From an uncultured Bacilli bacterium (GTDB taxonomy: Bacteria; Bacillota_I; Bacilli_A; RF39; UBA660), in contig CANQYF010000001.1 of NCBI GenBank assembly GCA_947628075.1, forward strand, positions 1-47,652: 47,652 nucleotides of DNA, given 5' to 3'. Of the stretch, positions 33,338 to 41,579 are shown one piece after another. The notes under the pieces were generated by a model. It was not told where the DNA came from. It did not search any database and saw only the letters and a list, made by a program, of their open reading frames with translations. Made by a program: the position numbers and the translations under genes. Position 1 is the stretch's first letter. Each line of letters starts with the position of its first letter.

Positions 33338-33751
33338 CTACTTAAATAATTCTAAAATGTATTTAATAACTTTTTGCTTTCCATAATAAATAGTAACTTC
33401 TCCTACTTCATTATTAAAAGCTTTACCATCTATAGTTAACTCAACTGTTTGCCAAACTTTATTATCAACTATTTTATATTCGCCAAAATCTTTAATTTGA
33501 TAACTTATCTTTGTCTTATTAAATTCTAATGTCTTACCTTTTTTGATTTTATCAGAGAGTGAGTTTTCTATTTCAATTGTCAGTATTCCATCATTTATAA
33601 AACCATAACAAGTTATCTTTTGATTAATCGAAGTAAAAAAAGCTAAAAAGACTAAATAGAAAATTAAAAATATAATACCAACAATAATTATAAAAAAGTT
33701 AATCTGATATAATTTTTGTAATTTGTCATAGTTAATTTGATAATAATTCAT
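33338..33751 (-). CDS. small membrane accessory protein of the bacteriocin exporter
   Basis: A 137-residue protein with a cytoplasmic N-terminus (NYYQINYDKLQKLYQI), one membrane helix (about residues 19-40) and a beta-rich outer domain of about 95 residues. Topology matches the start of HlyD/LcnD-like secretion accessory proteins, yet it is a third of their length and lacks the coiled-coil and lipoyl halves. It could be a reduced adaptor or the immunity protein. I chose the ATG at 33751 after GGAG; the longest frame begins with a TTG. It overlaps the exporter by 20 bp and precedes peptide A by 13 nt. Confidence 0.7.
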   Translation of the reverse strand: MNYYQINYDKLQKLYQINFFIIIVGIIFLIFYLVFLAFFTSINQKITCYGFINDGILTIEIENSLSDKIKKGKTLEFNKTKISYQIKDFGEYKIVDNKVWQTVELTIDGKAFNNEVGEVTIYYGKQKVIKYILELFK

Positions 33752-35792
33752 TCTTGACTCCAATCTCTATAATTTTTGAAAAAGCTTTTGTTTGATTTTT
33801 ATGCGATATATAGATAATTGTTTTATCTTGAAAATATTCTCGAATATTTTTGATAATTTTACTTTCTAATTTATAATCAACCTCACTTAACGCTTCATCT
33901 AAGATAATAATATTACTTTTTTTAAGTAGTCCTCTTGCTAATATGATTCTTTGCTTTTCACCTCCTGATAAATTTTTGGAATGTGGTTCGATTAATGATT
34001 CATAACGCATTGATTTTTTATTAACTATATCTTCGATTGCACATAATTTGCATATTTCCAAAAATTTATTTTCTTGCACATTACGTCCTAGCAAAATATT
34101 TTCTTTAATTGTTCCTGTAAAAAGTTTTTCATCTTGAGAAACATATAAAATATTTTTTCTTATCGTATTAAGATTTAAATCTTTAATATTTTTATTATCA
34201 ATAGTTATTTCTCCTTTTATATTATCAAACTCTTTATATAACAATTTACAAATAGTGCTTTTCCCAACTCCTGATGGTCCATTTAATAAAACGTGCTCTT
34301 TATCATTAATATTTAAATTTACATTCTTTAAAATATAATCATAATTATTATAAGAGTAACTAACATCTAAAAATTTTATATTTCCTTTTAAATTTAATTT
34401 AGCTTCTTCATTTTTTTCTTCTTCAATATTAATAAACTCTGCTATCTTTGCAAATGTTGCTTTAATATAATTAAATTTTGGTAGTAAATTAATAATATTT
34501 TGTATCGGATCAATACAATAAGATAATAAGAAGTTAAAGGTAAAAAGATCAACCAAATTTATAAGTCCCTGATAAATACACCAAAACCCATAAGAATTTA
34601 TAACAAATAAAGAACATTCGATAAAGAAACTTTTGCCTAAATTTGTTAAATTCACAAAGCTATTAAATTTAAAATTATTATATAAAAATCTCGCTAGATG
34701 CCTTTCTATTTTTTGTAATATATTATCTTTAATGTTTAAATTTTTAATACTTTCAAGCATATCGATTTGCTCAGTTATTAAGCTATTAAAATCAGTTTGA
34801 TAATCGACATTTTCTAAAACCTTTAAATATATAATTTTGCTGATTATAAAACCATAAATTATATAAAATATTAGGAAAATCAATAATATAAAAAACAATT
34901 TTTCATTAATTATATATAAGATAACCATAGATGCCAACATTAAAAGTGAATCAAGGATACCGGAGACAAAAATTTCCGAAAATAAATTTTTGATATTAGC
35001 AAGTTCGCCAATTCTCGTTACTATTTCTCCTGTCATTCGACTTTTAATATTTTTTAAAGGGAGTGAAAAAATATGCTCTATAAAATCCGGATAAATATAA
35101 GTATCAACTAAATTACTTAAATGATTTTCATAATAATCTCTTATAAAATAGATAAATATTTTAATCAATACTAAAGTTCCAAAAGCAAAGACAATATATT
35201 TTAAATAATTTAAATCAATACTTAATGCATTACTTCCAACTTTTAAATAATAACTACTAATAATAGACAATATAATCCATAGTATACTTGTTATTACTAT
35301 TTTTAAAACAAGAAACTTTTCCTTTTTAATAATGTTTAAAAATAGTTTACTAATGGTTATGCCTTTAGCCATTTTAATTATTGGTACTCGTGGATGCATT
35401 AAAATTAAATGTCCTGTAAATATGTTAGCAAAATCATCTATTAACATTTTTTTATCACCAACGCCTGGATCCATTAAATAAACAACGTTGTTTTTAACAC
35501 ATTTTATAACAACAAAATGTTCTAGTCCATTTTTCATAATTACATGTGCAATTAAAGGAAATTTTAAAGTTGACGATTTTAAATTTTTTTCTAATATTCC
35601 CACTGCATCAAATCCCCACTTTTTTAAAGCGTTAACTATATGATAAGCAGTTGTACCTTTCATATCAGTATTTGTATCTTCTCTTAGTTTTTCTAAAGAT
35701 ACATAACCGCCGTAATACATAAAAATCCATTCCATTGCACAGACACCACAATCTTTTGAATCTCTTTGAATGACCGGTTTAATATGTTTCAT
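33732..35792 (-). CDS. C39-peptidase bacteriocin ABC exporter
   Basis: A peptidase-containing ATP-binding transporter that cuts double-glycine leaders and exports the peptide. The C39 domain (about residues 1-130) has Gln9, Cys15 (DSKDCGVC), His92 (LEHFVV) and Asp108 (MDPG), all catalytic residues present. Six membrane helices lie at about residues 150-430. The ATPase has Walker A GPSGVGKST (about 504), the Q-loop VSQDEKLFTG, signature LSGGEKQR (about 609) and Walker B IIILDEALSEVD. I chose the ATG at 35792, 4 nt after GGGAGG; the longer frame uses a GTG at 35807. At 686 residues it is slightly short of LcnC-like proteins. It leads the operon of the two peptides. Confidence 0.93.
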   Translation of the reverse strand: MKHIKPVIQRDSKDCGVCAMEWIFMYYGGYVSLEKLREDTNTDMKGTTAYHIVNALKKWGFDAVGILEKNLKSSTLKFPLIAHVIMKNGLEHFVVIKCVKNNVVYLMDPGVGDKKMLIDDFANIFTGHLILMHPRVPIIKMAKGITISKLFLNIIKKEKFLVLKIVITSILWIILSIISSYYLKVGSNALSIDLNYLKYIVFAFGTLVLIKIFIYFIRDYYENHLSNLVDTYIYPDFIEHIFSLPLKNIKSRMTGEIVTRIGELANIKNLFSEIFVSGILDSLLMLASMVILYIINEKLFFILLIFLIFYIIYGFIISKIIYLKVLENVDYQTDFNSLITEQIDMLESIKNLNIKDNILQKIERHLARFLYNNFKFNSFVNLTNLGKSFFIECSLFVINSYGFWCIYQGLINLVDLFTFNFLLSYCIDPIQNIINLLPKFNYIKATFAKIAEFINIEEEKNEEAKLNLKGNIKFLDVSYSYNNYDYILKNVNLNINDKEHVLLNGPSGVGKSTICKLLYKEFDNIKGEITIDNKNIKDLNLNTIRKNILYVSQDEKLFTGTIKENILLGRNVQENKFLEICKLCAIEDIVNKKSMRYESLIEPHSKNLSGGEKQRIILARGLLKKSNIIILDEALSEVDYKLESKIIKNIREYFQDKTIIYISHKNQTKAFSKIIEIGVKNELLSN

Positions 35793-35911
35793 TTTTCCTC
35801 CCTTCACTAATTACTTACGTCTTTTTTTTACCTTTTCCTTTTTTTTAAATTTAATTTATGAAATTTTTTATACATAACAACATAATATTTAGTAGTAATG
35901 AGGAGAGAGAT

Positions 35912-36406
35912 ATGATAAATAAACAAAATTTATGGTTTGTAACTTTATTTTCTTTAATTTTGATCTTGGGAATTTATTATGTAAGCATAGATGATGAAGT
36001 CGCTAATGTTTTAAAAACTGAAGAAAATAAAAATGATAATCAAGTAATTGAAATTACGGAATCAGATGTTTTAGTGGCTTTAGAAGTAGAAAATGATGAA
36101 GAAAAACAAGCATTATTAGAGGAATATCAAGATATTCTTTTAGATAGCGAAAGTACTTTAGAAGAAAAAAATAATGCTTATGAAAATATGCAAAAATTAA
36201 ATAATTCAAAAGCGGAAGAAACTAAAATTAAAAATTTAATTAAAGAAAAATTTAATCTAAATTCATTTGTTAAATTAAATGAAAAATCCATTAGTATAAC
36301 GGTGGCTTCCAAAAGTCATGATACTACTAAAGCTAATGATATTATAAGAGCAGTTCAATCTTTATACGAAAGTGAAATGTATATTACAGTTAAATTCAAT
36401 GAATAA
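35912..36406 (+). CDS. spoIIIAH: SpoIIIAH-like sporulation protein
   Basis: A 164-residue protein with one N-terminal membrane helix (NLWFVTLFSLILILGIYYVS, residues 5-24), an acidic helical spacer and a C-terminal domain of about 65 residues ending in IIRAVQSLYESEMYITVKF, the ring-building motif of the SpoIIIAH/YscJ fold. In Bacillus it pairs across two membranes with SpoIIQ to form the feeding channel. Here it is alone: spoIIIAA to AG are not next to it. Start ATG at 35912 after GGAGAG. It runs opposite to its neighbours and is divergent from the exporter, so it is a separate unit with a terminator shared with the pgsA-like gene. Confidence 0.85.
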   Translation: MINKQNLWFVTLFSLILILGIYYVSIDDEVANVLKTEENKNDNQVIEITESDVLVALEVENDEEKQALLEEYQDILLDSESTLEEKNNAYENMQKLNNSKAEETKIKNLIKEKFNLNSFVKLNEKSISITVASKSHDTTKANDIIRAVQSLYESEMYITVKFNE

Positions 36407-36411
36407 AATTC

Positions 36412-36450
36412 TAAAAAAAAATCTACACAGTTTTGTAGATTATTTTTTTA
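36412..36450 (+). terminator. bidirectional terminator, spoIIIAH and pgsA-like
   Basis: AATCTAC, 8-nt loop, GTAGATT, with A and T runs on the two sides. It serves convergent genes. Confidence 0.85.
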
Positions 36451-37159
36451 TCTTAACTATTTTTCTTAAATAAGCATCATTTTTATGTTTTTCATAATAT
36501 TCCGGATTTAACCAAATATATTTAAAATTTTCCCACATATTTTGACTTTTTAATTCTTCTTTTTCGCGATTTAATTCTTTAGTCGTTAAAATTTCCTTGT
36601 TTGGTAAAAAAGATTCTAAAATATAGCTAATAAAAGTAATTATTTCCATTACAGTGGCTGGAAATAATAACCAAAAGTATAATTTGCTATCTTCAAGTGC
36701 TAGGATACTATTTCGAAAATTCATACTTAAAAAACTGATATTAGCAATATCACTAGCCATAAAAGTAGCAACAACACAAATAGCTAAAACCCATACTTTA
36801 GCTTTACCAATAATATTAGATTGCACATTCATATTCTTTTTATATTTAATAAATTGAACAATAATAATTAATATTTCAAAGATTATTGGAATTAAAGCAT
36901 ATGGAGTAATTAAAAACAAAACAACAAAATTAATTATGGTAAATAATTTATCTGCTACGCCATCAAAAAGCGCCCCAAAAAAGGTTGAAGCATGAAATTT
37001 CCTAGCTAGGATTCCGTCAACACTATCAGTTAAATAACAAATCAAAGAGACTAACCCGACAACAAAGCCACCCATTTTTCTATAAACAGGAATTAAAATT
37101 ATAGTTCCAATAATTCTTATGAGTGTTAATAAATTAATTAATATTATTTTAAAAGCCAT
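36440..37159 (-). CDS. pgsA: CDP-alcohol phosphatidyltransferase, PgsA-like
   Basis: Transfers a phosphatidyl group from CDP-diacylglycerol to glycerol 3-phosphate or a similar alcohol. The full family motif D-x2-DG-x2-AR-x8-G-x3-D-x3-D is present (DSVDGILAR...GALFDGVAD, about residues 45-70). Five or six membrane helices follow. The hydrophilic C-terminal tail (about 50 residues, after ILESFLPNKE) is longer than in typical PgsA, so another alcohol substrate is possible. I chose the ATG at 37159, 6 nt after AGGTG; the longer frame starts at a GTG. It lies 21 nt after fmt. Confidence 0.87.
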   Translation of the reverse strand: MAFKIILINLLTLIRIIGTIILIPVYRKMGGFVVGLVSLICYLTDSVDGILARKFHASTFFGALFDGVADKLFTIINFVVLFLITPYALIPIIFEILIIIVQFIKYKKNMNVQSNIIGKAKVWVLAICVVATFMASDIANISFLSMNFRNSILALEDSKLYFWLLFPATVMEIITFISYILESFLPNKEILTTKELNREKEELKSQNMWENFKYIWLNPEYYEKHKNDAYLRKIVKIKK

Positions 37160-37180
37160 TATGTTCACCTCTTTGCTATT

Positions 37181-38083
37181 TTAAAATTTCTTACCATTTA
37201 AATAACTTTCTATATTCATTATGTTTTTACCAATTGGTTTAATTATATCAAAATAAATGATTCCGTCAATAGTTCCAATCCCTAAACTATTTTTATTAAC
37301 ATATACTTTACCAACTTCACTTTTTACTATTTCAAAATGACTTTTAACAATTTTTATTTCTTCCCCATTTATTGTTGTTTTTGTTAAAGGCCATGGACTA
37401 AATGCTCTAATTTTATTATAAATATTTTGCGCTGAATCATTAAAATCTAATTCTTCCATCTCTCTTTTTATCATCGGAGCTATTGTAGCTTCTTCATCAT
37501 TTTGTTTAATTCTCTTAATATTAAGAGTTATTAAATTTTCTAAATTATCTTGAAGTATTTTAGCACCCATTTCACTTAAAGCATCATGTAAAATACCAAC
37601 ATCATCATCTTTTTTTATTTTATATTCTACTTTAGCAATAATATCCCCTGTATCCATATGTTCATCCATATACATTAAAGTAATACCAGTTTTTTCTTCT
37701 CCATTTATTAATGCCCATTGGATTGGAGCAGCTCCTCTATATTTAGGTAAAAGAGATGCATGAATATTAACACAACCATATTTTGGATAATCAATTAGTT
37801 CTTTTGGTATTATTTTGCCATAAGCACAAGTAACAATTAAATCTGGTTTATATTTAATTATTTCTTCATATTCTATTTTTATATTATCAGGTGTTAATAC
37901 CGGAATATTATTTTTTATAGCTAACTCTTTTACTGGTGATGGTGTTAAAATTTTCTTACGACCAACATAAGCATCTTTTTTTGTAACTACTAAAACAACA
38001 TTAACATTTTCAATTAAAACTTCTAAAGGTTTTAATGAAAATTCGGGTGTCCCCATATATACTACTCTTACATCTTTATGCAT
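37181..38083 (-). CDS. fmt: methionyl-tRNA formyltransferase
   Basis: Formylates initiator Met-tRNA using 10-formyl-tetrahydrofolate. The N-terminus VVYMGTPEFS, the catalytic NIHASLLPKYRGAAPIQWALINGE and the MDTGDI segment are typical, with Asn, His and Asp of the active site kept. The C-terminal OB-like domain (about residues 205-300) contains RAFSPWPLTKT. I chose the ATG at 38083 after AGGTG (6-nt gap); the longer frame begins at a GTG. Product 300 residues. The usual neighbours def and rsmB are not here; a pgsA-like gene follows. Confidence 0.95.
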   Translation of the reverse strand: MHKDVRVVYMGTPEFSLKPLEVLIENVNVVLVVTKKDAYVGRKKILTPSPVKELAIKNNIPVLTPDNIKIEYEEIIKYKPDLIVTCAYGKIIPKELIDYPKYGCVNIHASLLPKYRGAAPIQWALINGEEKTGITLMYMDEHMDTGDIIAKVEYKIKKDDDVGILHDALSEMGAKILQDNLENLITLNIKRIKQNDEEATIAPMIKREMEELDFNDSAQNIYNKIRAFSPWPLTKTTINGEEIKIVKSHFEIVKSEVGKVYVNKNSLGIGTIDGIIYFDIIKPIGKNIMNIESYLNGKKF

Positions 38084-38281
38084 AATAATCACCTAGTAAT
38101 ATTATAAAATAAAATGTTTAAAAGCACTACTATCTTTTAACTTTTTATAGCAAAGCTTATTATGTTCAAAACATTTAAGTTCCTAATCCATCTATATAAT
38201 TAATAAATATTTAAATGCAATAAAATCAATATTTTTATAGTTTTACCAACATCATTTACTTCCTCCATTAAGTTAAACTAT

Positions 38282-39301
38282 TTATTCTGATTCTATTTCT
38301 AATCTTTTTTCTATATCTTCTATACTAGGTAAAGTGTCCTCTAAAAATTCTGGAATTTCTGACAATATTTTATATTCGCTTACACCAATAGGTTTATTTA
38401 TATCTTTCAAAGCTAGTTCTGCAGTTACCTTCTTTTTATCTTTACAAAGTAATATGCCAAATGTAGGGCTATCATTTTTATCTTTAATATATTTATCGAT
38501 AGCGCTTAAATAAAAATTCAATTTACCAGCATATTCTGGCCTAAATTCTGTTGTCTTTAATTCAATAACCACATAACTTCTAACTTTTAAATTATAAAAC
38601 AATAAATCAATATAATAATCTTCATTTTCTATTTCTAAATGATACTGTCTACCAATAAAGGCAAAACCCTGACCAAGTTCTAATAATAATTTAGTTATAT
38701 TATTAGTTAACTCTCTTTCAATATCTAATTCTTTAACATCTTTATCAGCAGTTATAAAATCGAAAATATAAGGATCTTTTAACAATTCTTTTGCTTGTTT
38801 ATTATTAGGTGTTGGTAAAGTTTCATCGAAATTAGTAGTTTTATTTTCTAAAAGAGCTTGTCTTTCATATAACTTACTTGCTATTTGATGTGTTAAAACC
38901 GAAACAGACCAACCATTTTCTATTGTTTCTTTTGCATACCATTTTCTGATTTTTTTATCTTTCACTCTATCTAATAATATTTGATTATGATTCCAAGACA
39001 ATTTTGCAAGGACTCCTTGCAAAAATTCATCATTATCAAATTCACTAGCAAATTTTTGCATATATCTTAAATTTCTTGCAGACATACCTTTAATTGTAGG
39101 AAACTCTATTTTTAAATCTTTTGCTAAAGTATCAATAAAAGATGTTCCCCATTTATTATTTTCAATTAACTTTAAGCCAATATGGTAATACATTAAAATT
39201 AAATCTTTATTTGCATTTTCAACAATCTTGTTTCTAGTTGCAATTAGTGTTTTTTTGATATCAGTTAATACTTCAAAATATTTATCATTCTTTTCTAACA
39301 T
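38282..39301 (-). CDS. YhcG/DUF1016 family PDDEXK nuclease-like protein
   Basis: A 339-residue protein. The N-terminal winged-helix part (about residues 10-160) has MYYHIGLKLIE, MSARNLRYMQKF and LSWNHNQILLDRVKD, the DUF1016_N pattern. The C-terminal part has GFAFIGRQYHLEI, DYYIDLLFYN and YVVIELKTTEFRPEYAGKLNFYL, giving the D...ExK arrangement of a PDDEXK nuclease. Such genes are often mobile and sit near restriction-modification systems, but none is seen here. It is a single-gene unit between intergenic stretches of about 190 and 240 bp. Start ATG after AAGGA. Confidence 0.9.
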   Translation of the reverse strand: MLEKNDKYFEVLTDIKKTLIATRNKIVENANKDLILMYYHIGLKLIENNKWGTSFIDTLAKDLKIEFPTIKGMSARNLRYMQKFASEFDNDEFLQGVLAKLSWNHNQILLDRVKDKKIRKWYAKETIENGWSVSVLTHQIASKLYERQALLENKTTNFDETLPTPNNKQAKELLKDPYIFDFITADKDVKELDIERELTNNITKLLLELGQGFAFIGRQYHLEIENEDYYIDLLFYNLKVRSYVVIELKTTEFRPEYAGKLNFYLSAIDKYIKDKNDSPTFGILLCKDKKKVTAELALKDINKPIGVSEYKILSEIPEFLEDTLPSIEDIEKRLEIESE

Positions 39302-39468
39302 AATTTTCCTTTCATATAGATTTTATCCAAAGTATATAACCAATTTAACTTTGAATCATCCATTCCTCCTGTATTTTATACATCTTATAAATATACAATA
39401 CCACTAATAAAATAATCTGAAAAGAATAAATTTTACAATTTTTTTTGGTTTATTTATATTTCTAATTA

Positions 39469-39505
39469 AAAAGTCGCGATACTTTTGCAAAATATCACAA
39501 CTTTT
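39469..39505 (-). terminator. terminator after the three-gene cassette
   Basis: A 13-pair stem (with G-T pairs) AAAAGTTGTGATA / TATCGCGACTTTT, 11-nt loop, on the minus strand. The T run is short (TTTTTAATT). Confidence 0.65.
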
Positions 39506-39538
39506 AATTAATATTCAAGCCTTTAAATATAGTCTTTT

Positions 39539-39823
39539 CTAATTCATACTCCCTAAAATAAGTCCAACTAATTCTTCAATATTTTCCGTATAAACCATCA
39601 TTGCTTCTAAATAATCTTCATTTGTGCCATTATTGCCTTCGATATCACTTATTTCTTTACTTTTTAAAAACTCAAATGCTATTCCATGTTCAACTGCAAA
39701 TTTAAGTAAGAAGGCTATTATTAATTTTTGCTTTTCAATTATTTCATTATTTTTTTCATCTACATTTAATTTAACAAACTCATCCATAAAAGCTGTAAAT
39801 ACTTTTTGTTTTTCTTCCATCAT
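39539..39823 (-). CDS. unknown small acidic protein
   Basis: A 94-residue acidic helical protein with no family I recognise. It begins MMEEKQKVFTAFMDEF and ends in ELVGLILGSMN. Its ATG overlaps the stop of the coiled-coil gene (ATGATGG context) and follows GGAGGT by 8 nt, so translation is coupled. It is the last gene of a three-gene cassette ending at a terminator. Confidence 0.75.
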   Translation of the reverse strand: MMEEKQKVFTAFMDEFVKLNVDEKNNEIIEKQKLIIAFLLKFAVEHGIAFEFLKSKEISDIEGNNGTNEDYLEAMMVYTENIEELVGLILGSMN

Positions 39824-41211
39824 CTGGACATACCTCCAAATTCTTGGCCTTGGACCATTTGCATTTGATATAAAGAGCTCATACTTTGTAATTTCTTTTT
39901 CATATCAACATATTCTGGTGGTAAAGTAGTCACTGCACTTTGAGCTAACTTTTCATCCATAGTGGCTTCATTTTCTTTTATATTTTCTCTATCATTTCTT
40001 GCTCTTTCATATAGTTCATCTTTTTTAAGGCCATCATCCCACTCTTGATATCTTTCAGCTTTACTTTCTATTGCATGGGCATCTGCTACAGCTTTTTTCG
40101 CATCAGATTCTAATCTTTCATTTTCTTCTTGCAAACTATATTCACCATTTCTAATATGTATTTTATCTTGTTGCAATCCTTGATTATTTGTTAAAATTTC
40201 ATCATAAGTTCTAACTGCTTTTTCAGCATATTCCATCTTACTACTAATATTATCTCTTTTTTCTTGTAATTCTTTACTTTTATCACTTTCTATTTTTAAA
40301 GCGCCATCTAATAAAGTAGTAATTTCATTTATTTTTTCATTATATTTACTATATTTTTTATCAGTTAAACTAGGATTTGTAATTAGACTTTTTATAGTTT
40401 CTAAATCTAATTGTAATTGATCAGATGCTCTTAATTTATCTAATGCTTCAGCTGAAATAGCAATTACTTTTGGTGGTAAGGCTTTTTCAATCGCTGCTAC
40501 TTCTTTTTTTATTTCTCTTTGTAATTCTACGTTTTTCTTTTCCGAATAAATTGCAGGATTTTTTAAAGTAATAGCTAAAGCATTTAAGGCTTGTTCAAAA
40601 CTAATATCTTCTTCCTTTTTTAAATCATAAGCTTCATCTATTTGAGCTTTCTTTGCTTCATATTCTGGTTTGGCTTCATTTTCAGCTGTCACAGACATAA
40701 TTTCTTGCTCAAAAGGAACACTACCTTTATTCATTAAAGAATGTCTACCTATTGTTTCAAACTCTCTTGCTACACTTTCATAATTTTGTCTTTCATTATC
40801 ATATTCTTTACCTGATGGTATATGAGCTAAAACATTATCATTTAATTTTAAACAATATTCCGTTTGTTTAAAAAATCTTTCTTGTAATTTTTCTATATCA
40901 CCATTTATATTTTTTCTTAAATCATTAATCTCTTCTATGGCTTTTTTGGCACTTTTATTTTCTTCAAGTTCTTTTTGTAAAGGTTCAAATGGCATAGTTT
41001 TAACAAACATGTTATTAACTTCAATTAATTTTGTTATATTATCTAGTATTCCTAATAATTCTCTTAATCCTAGTTTAAGTGTTCCTAACTGCTTACTTGC
41101 TTTCCCACTTAAATAAACATGATCAAAATTTTCAACAGTGCCTCTTAAAGTTGCCTCATAGCCTAAAAGACTATCGTAATTCATCAAAGATTCAAATTTA
41201 ATTGGATCCAT
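39820..41211 (-). CDS. unknown coiled-coil protein
   Basis: A 463-residue cytoplasmic protein without signal or membrane segment, rich in E, K, A and Q, with long heptad stretches (about residues 85-130, 170-240, 290-420). It has no enzymatic motif. The end is Met- and Gln-rich (MSSLYQMQMVQGQEFGGMSR). It may be a structural or scaffold protein. It overlaps the upstream gene by 14 bp and the downstream by 4 bp, so the three products probably work together. Confidence 0.75.
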   Translation of the reverse strand: MDPIKFESLMNYDSLLGYEATLRGTVENFDHVYLSGKASKQLGTLKLGLRELLGILDNITKLIEVNNMFVKTMPFEPLQKELEENKSAKKAIEEINDLRKNINGDIEKLQERFFKQTEYCLKLNDNVLAHIPSGKEYDNERQNYESVAREFETIGRHSLMNKGSVPFEQEIMSVTAENEAKPEYEAKKAQIDEAYDLKKEEDISFEQALNALAITLKNPAIYSEKKNVELQREIKKEVAAIEKALPPKVIAISAEALDKLRASDQLQLDLETIKSLITNPSLTDKKYSKYNEKINEITTLLDGALKIESDKSKELQEKRDNISSKMEYAEKAVRTYDEILTNNQGLQQDKIHIRNGEYSLQEENERLESDAKKAVADAHAIESKAERYQEWDDGLKKDELYERARNDRENIKENEATMDEKLAQSAVTTLPPEYVDMKKKLQSMSSLYQMQMVQGQEFGGMSR

Positions 41212-41449
41212 TATTTAACCTCTCTTTCATTGTATTAATTACTTCTATAACTTCATTATCTTCGACACTTTCTAAAGATATTTCCCCATTAGTAGTTACC
41301 ACTAAATTAACATATAAAGCTATATTGTTATTATCTAATACTTTATTATCTGTATAAACTAAATAATTACCATTATCATTTTTTACATAAGCAATAATTT
41401 CATATTCTTTACCAGAAATAATGATTTTATTATTTTCTTTTATTTCCAT
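41198..41449 (-). CDS. small protein, possibly DUF1292-like
   Basis: An 83-residue acidic beta-rich protein: GKEYEIIAYVKNDNGNYLVYTD, then LYVNLVVTTNGEISLESVEDNEVIEVI. The order (a short strand set, YLVYTD, an acidic EDNEV...VI end) recalls DUF1292 proteins, which is a weak resemblance. First gene of the cassette, with a TATAAT at 41480-41475 about 25 nt before the ATG but only a poor -35. It overlaps the coiled-coil gene by 14 bp. Confidence 0.65.
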   Translation of the reverse strand: MEIKENNKIIISGKEYEIIAYVKNDNGNYLVYTDNKVLDNNNIALYVNLVVTTNGEISLESVEDNEVIEVINTMKERLNNGSN

Positions 41450-41579
41450 AAGCGTCCCTTTCTATTTTTATTCAATTATATAATAACACTTGCCCTTTTG
41501 AAAAGCAAATTAAGTGGACACACTATTTACAATCATTTCACGTCAAGTTTTCTTTAACTTACAAAAAAAAAGAAGCCAA

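Noticed and set aside
39295..39363. 22-codon frame overlapping the start of the DUF1016 gene, with AGGAGG upstream
   Set aside because: The AGGAGG is only 1 nt from its ATG, the coding sequence has no recognisable feature, and no attenuator is visible; recorded as doubtful.
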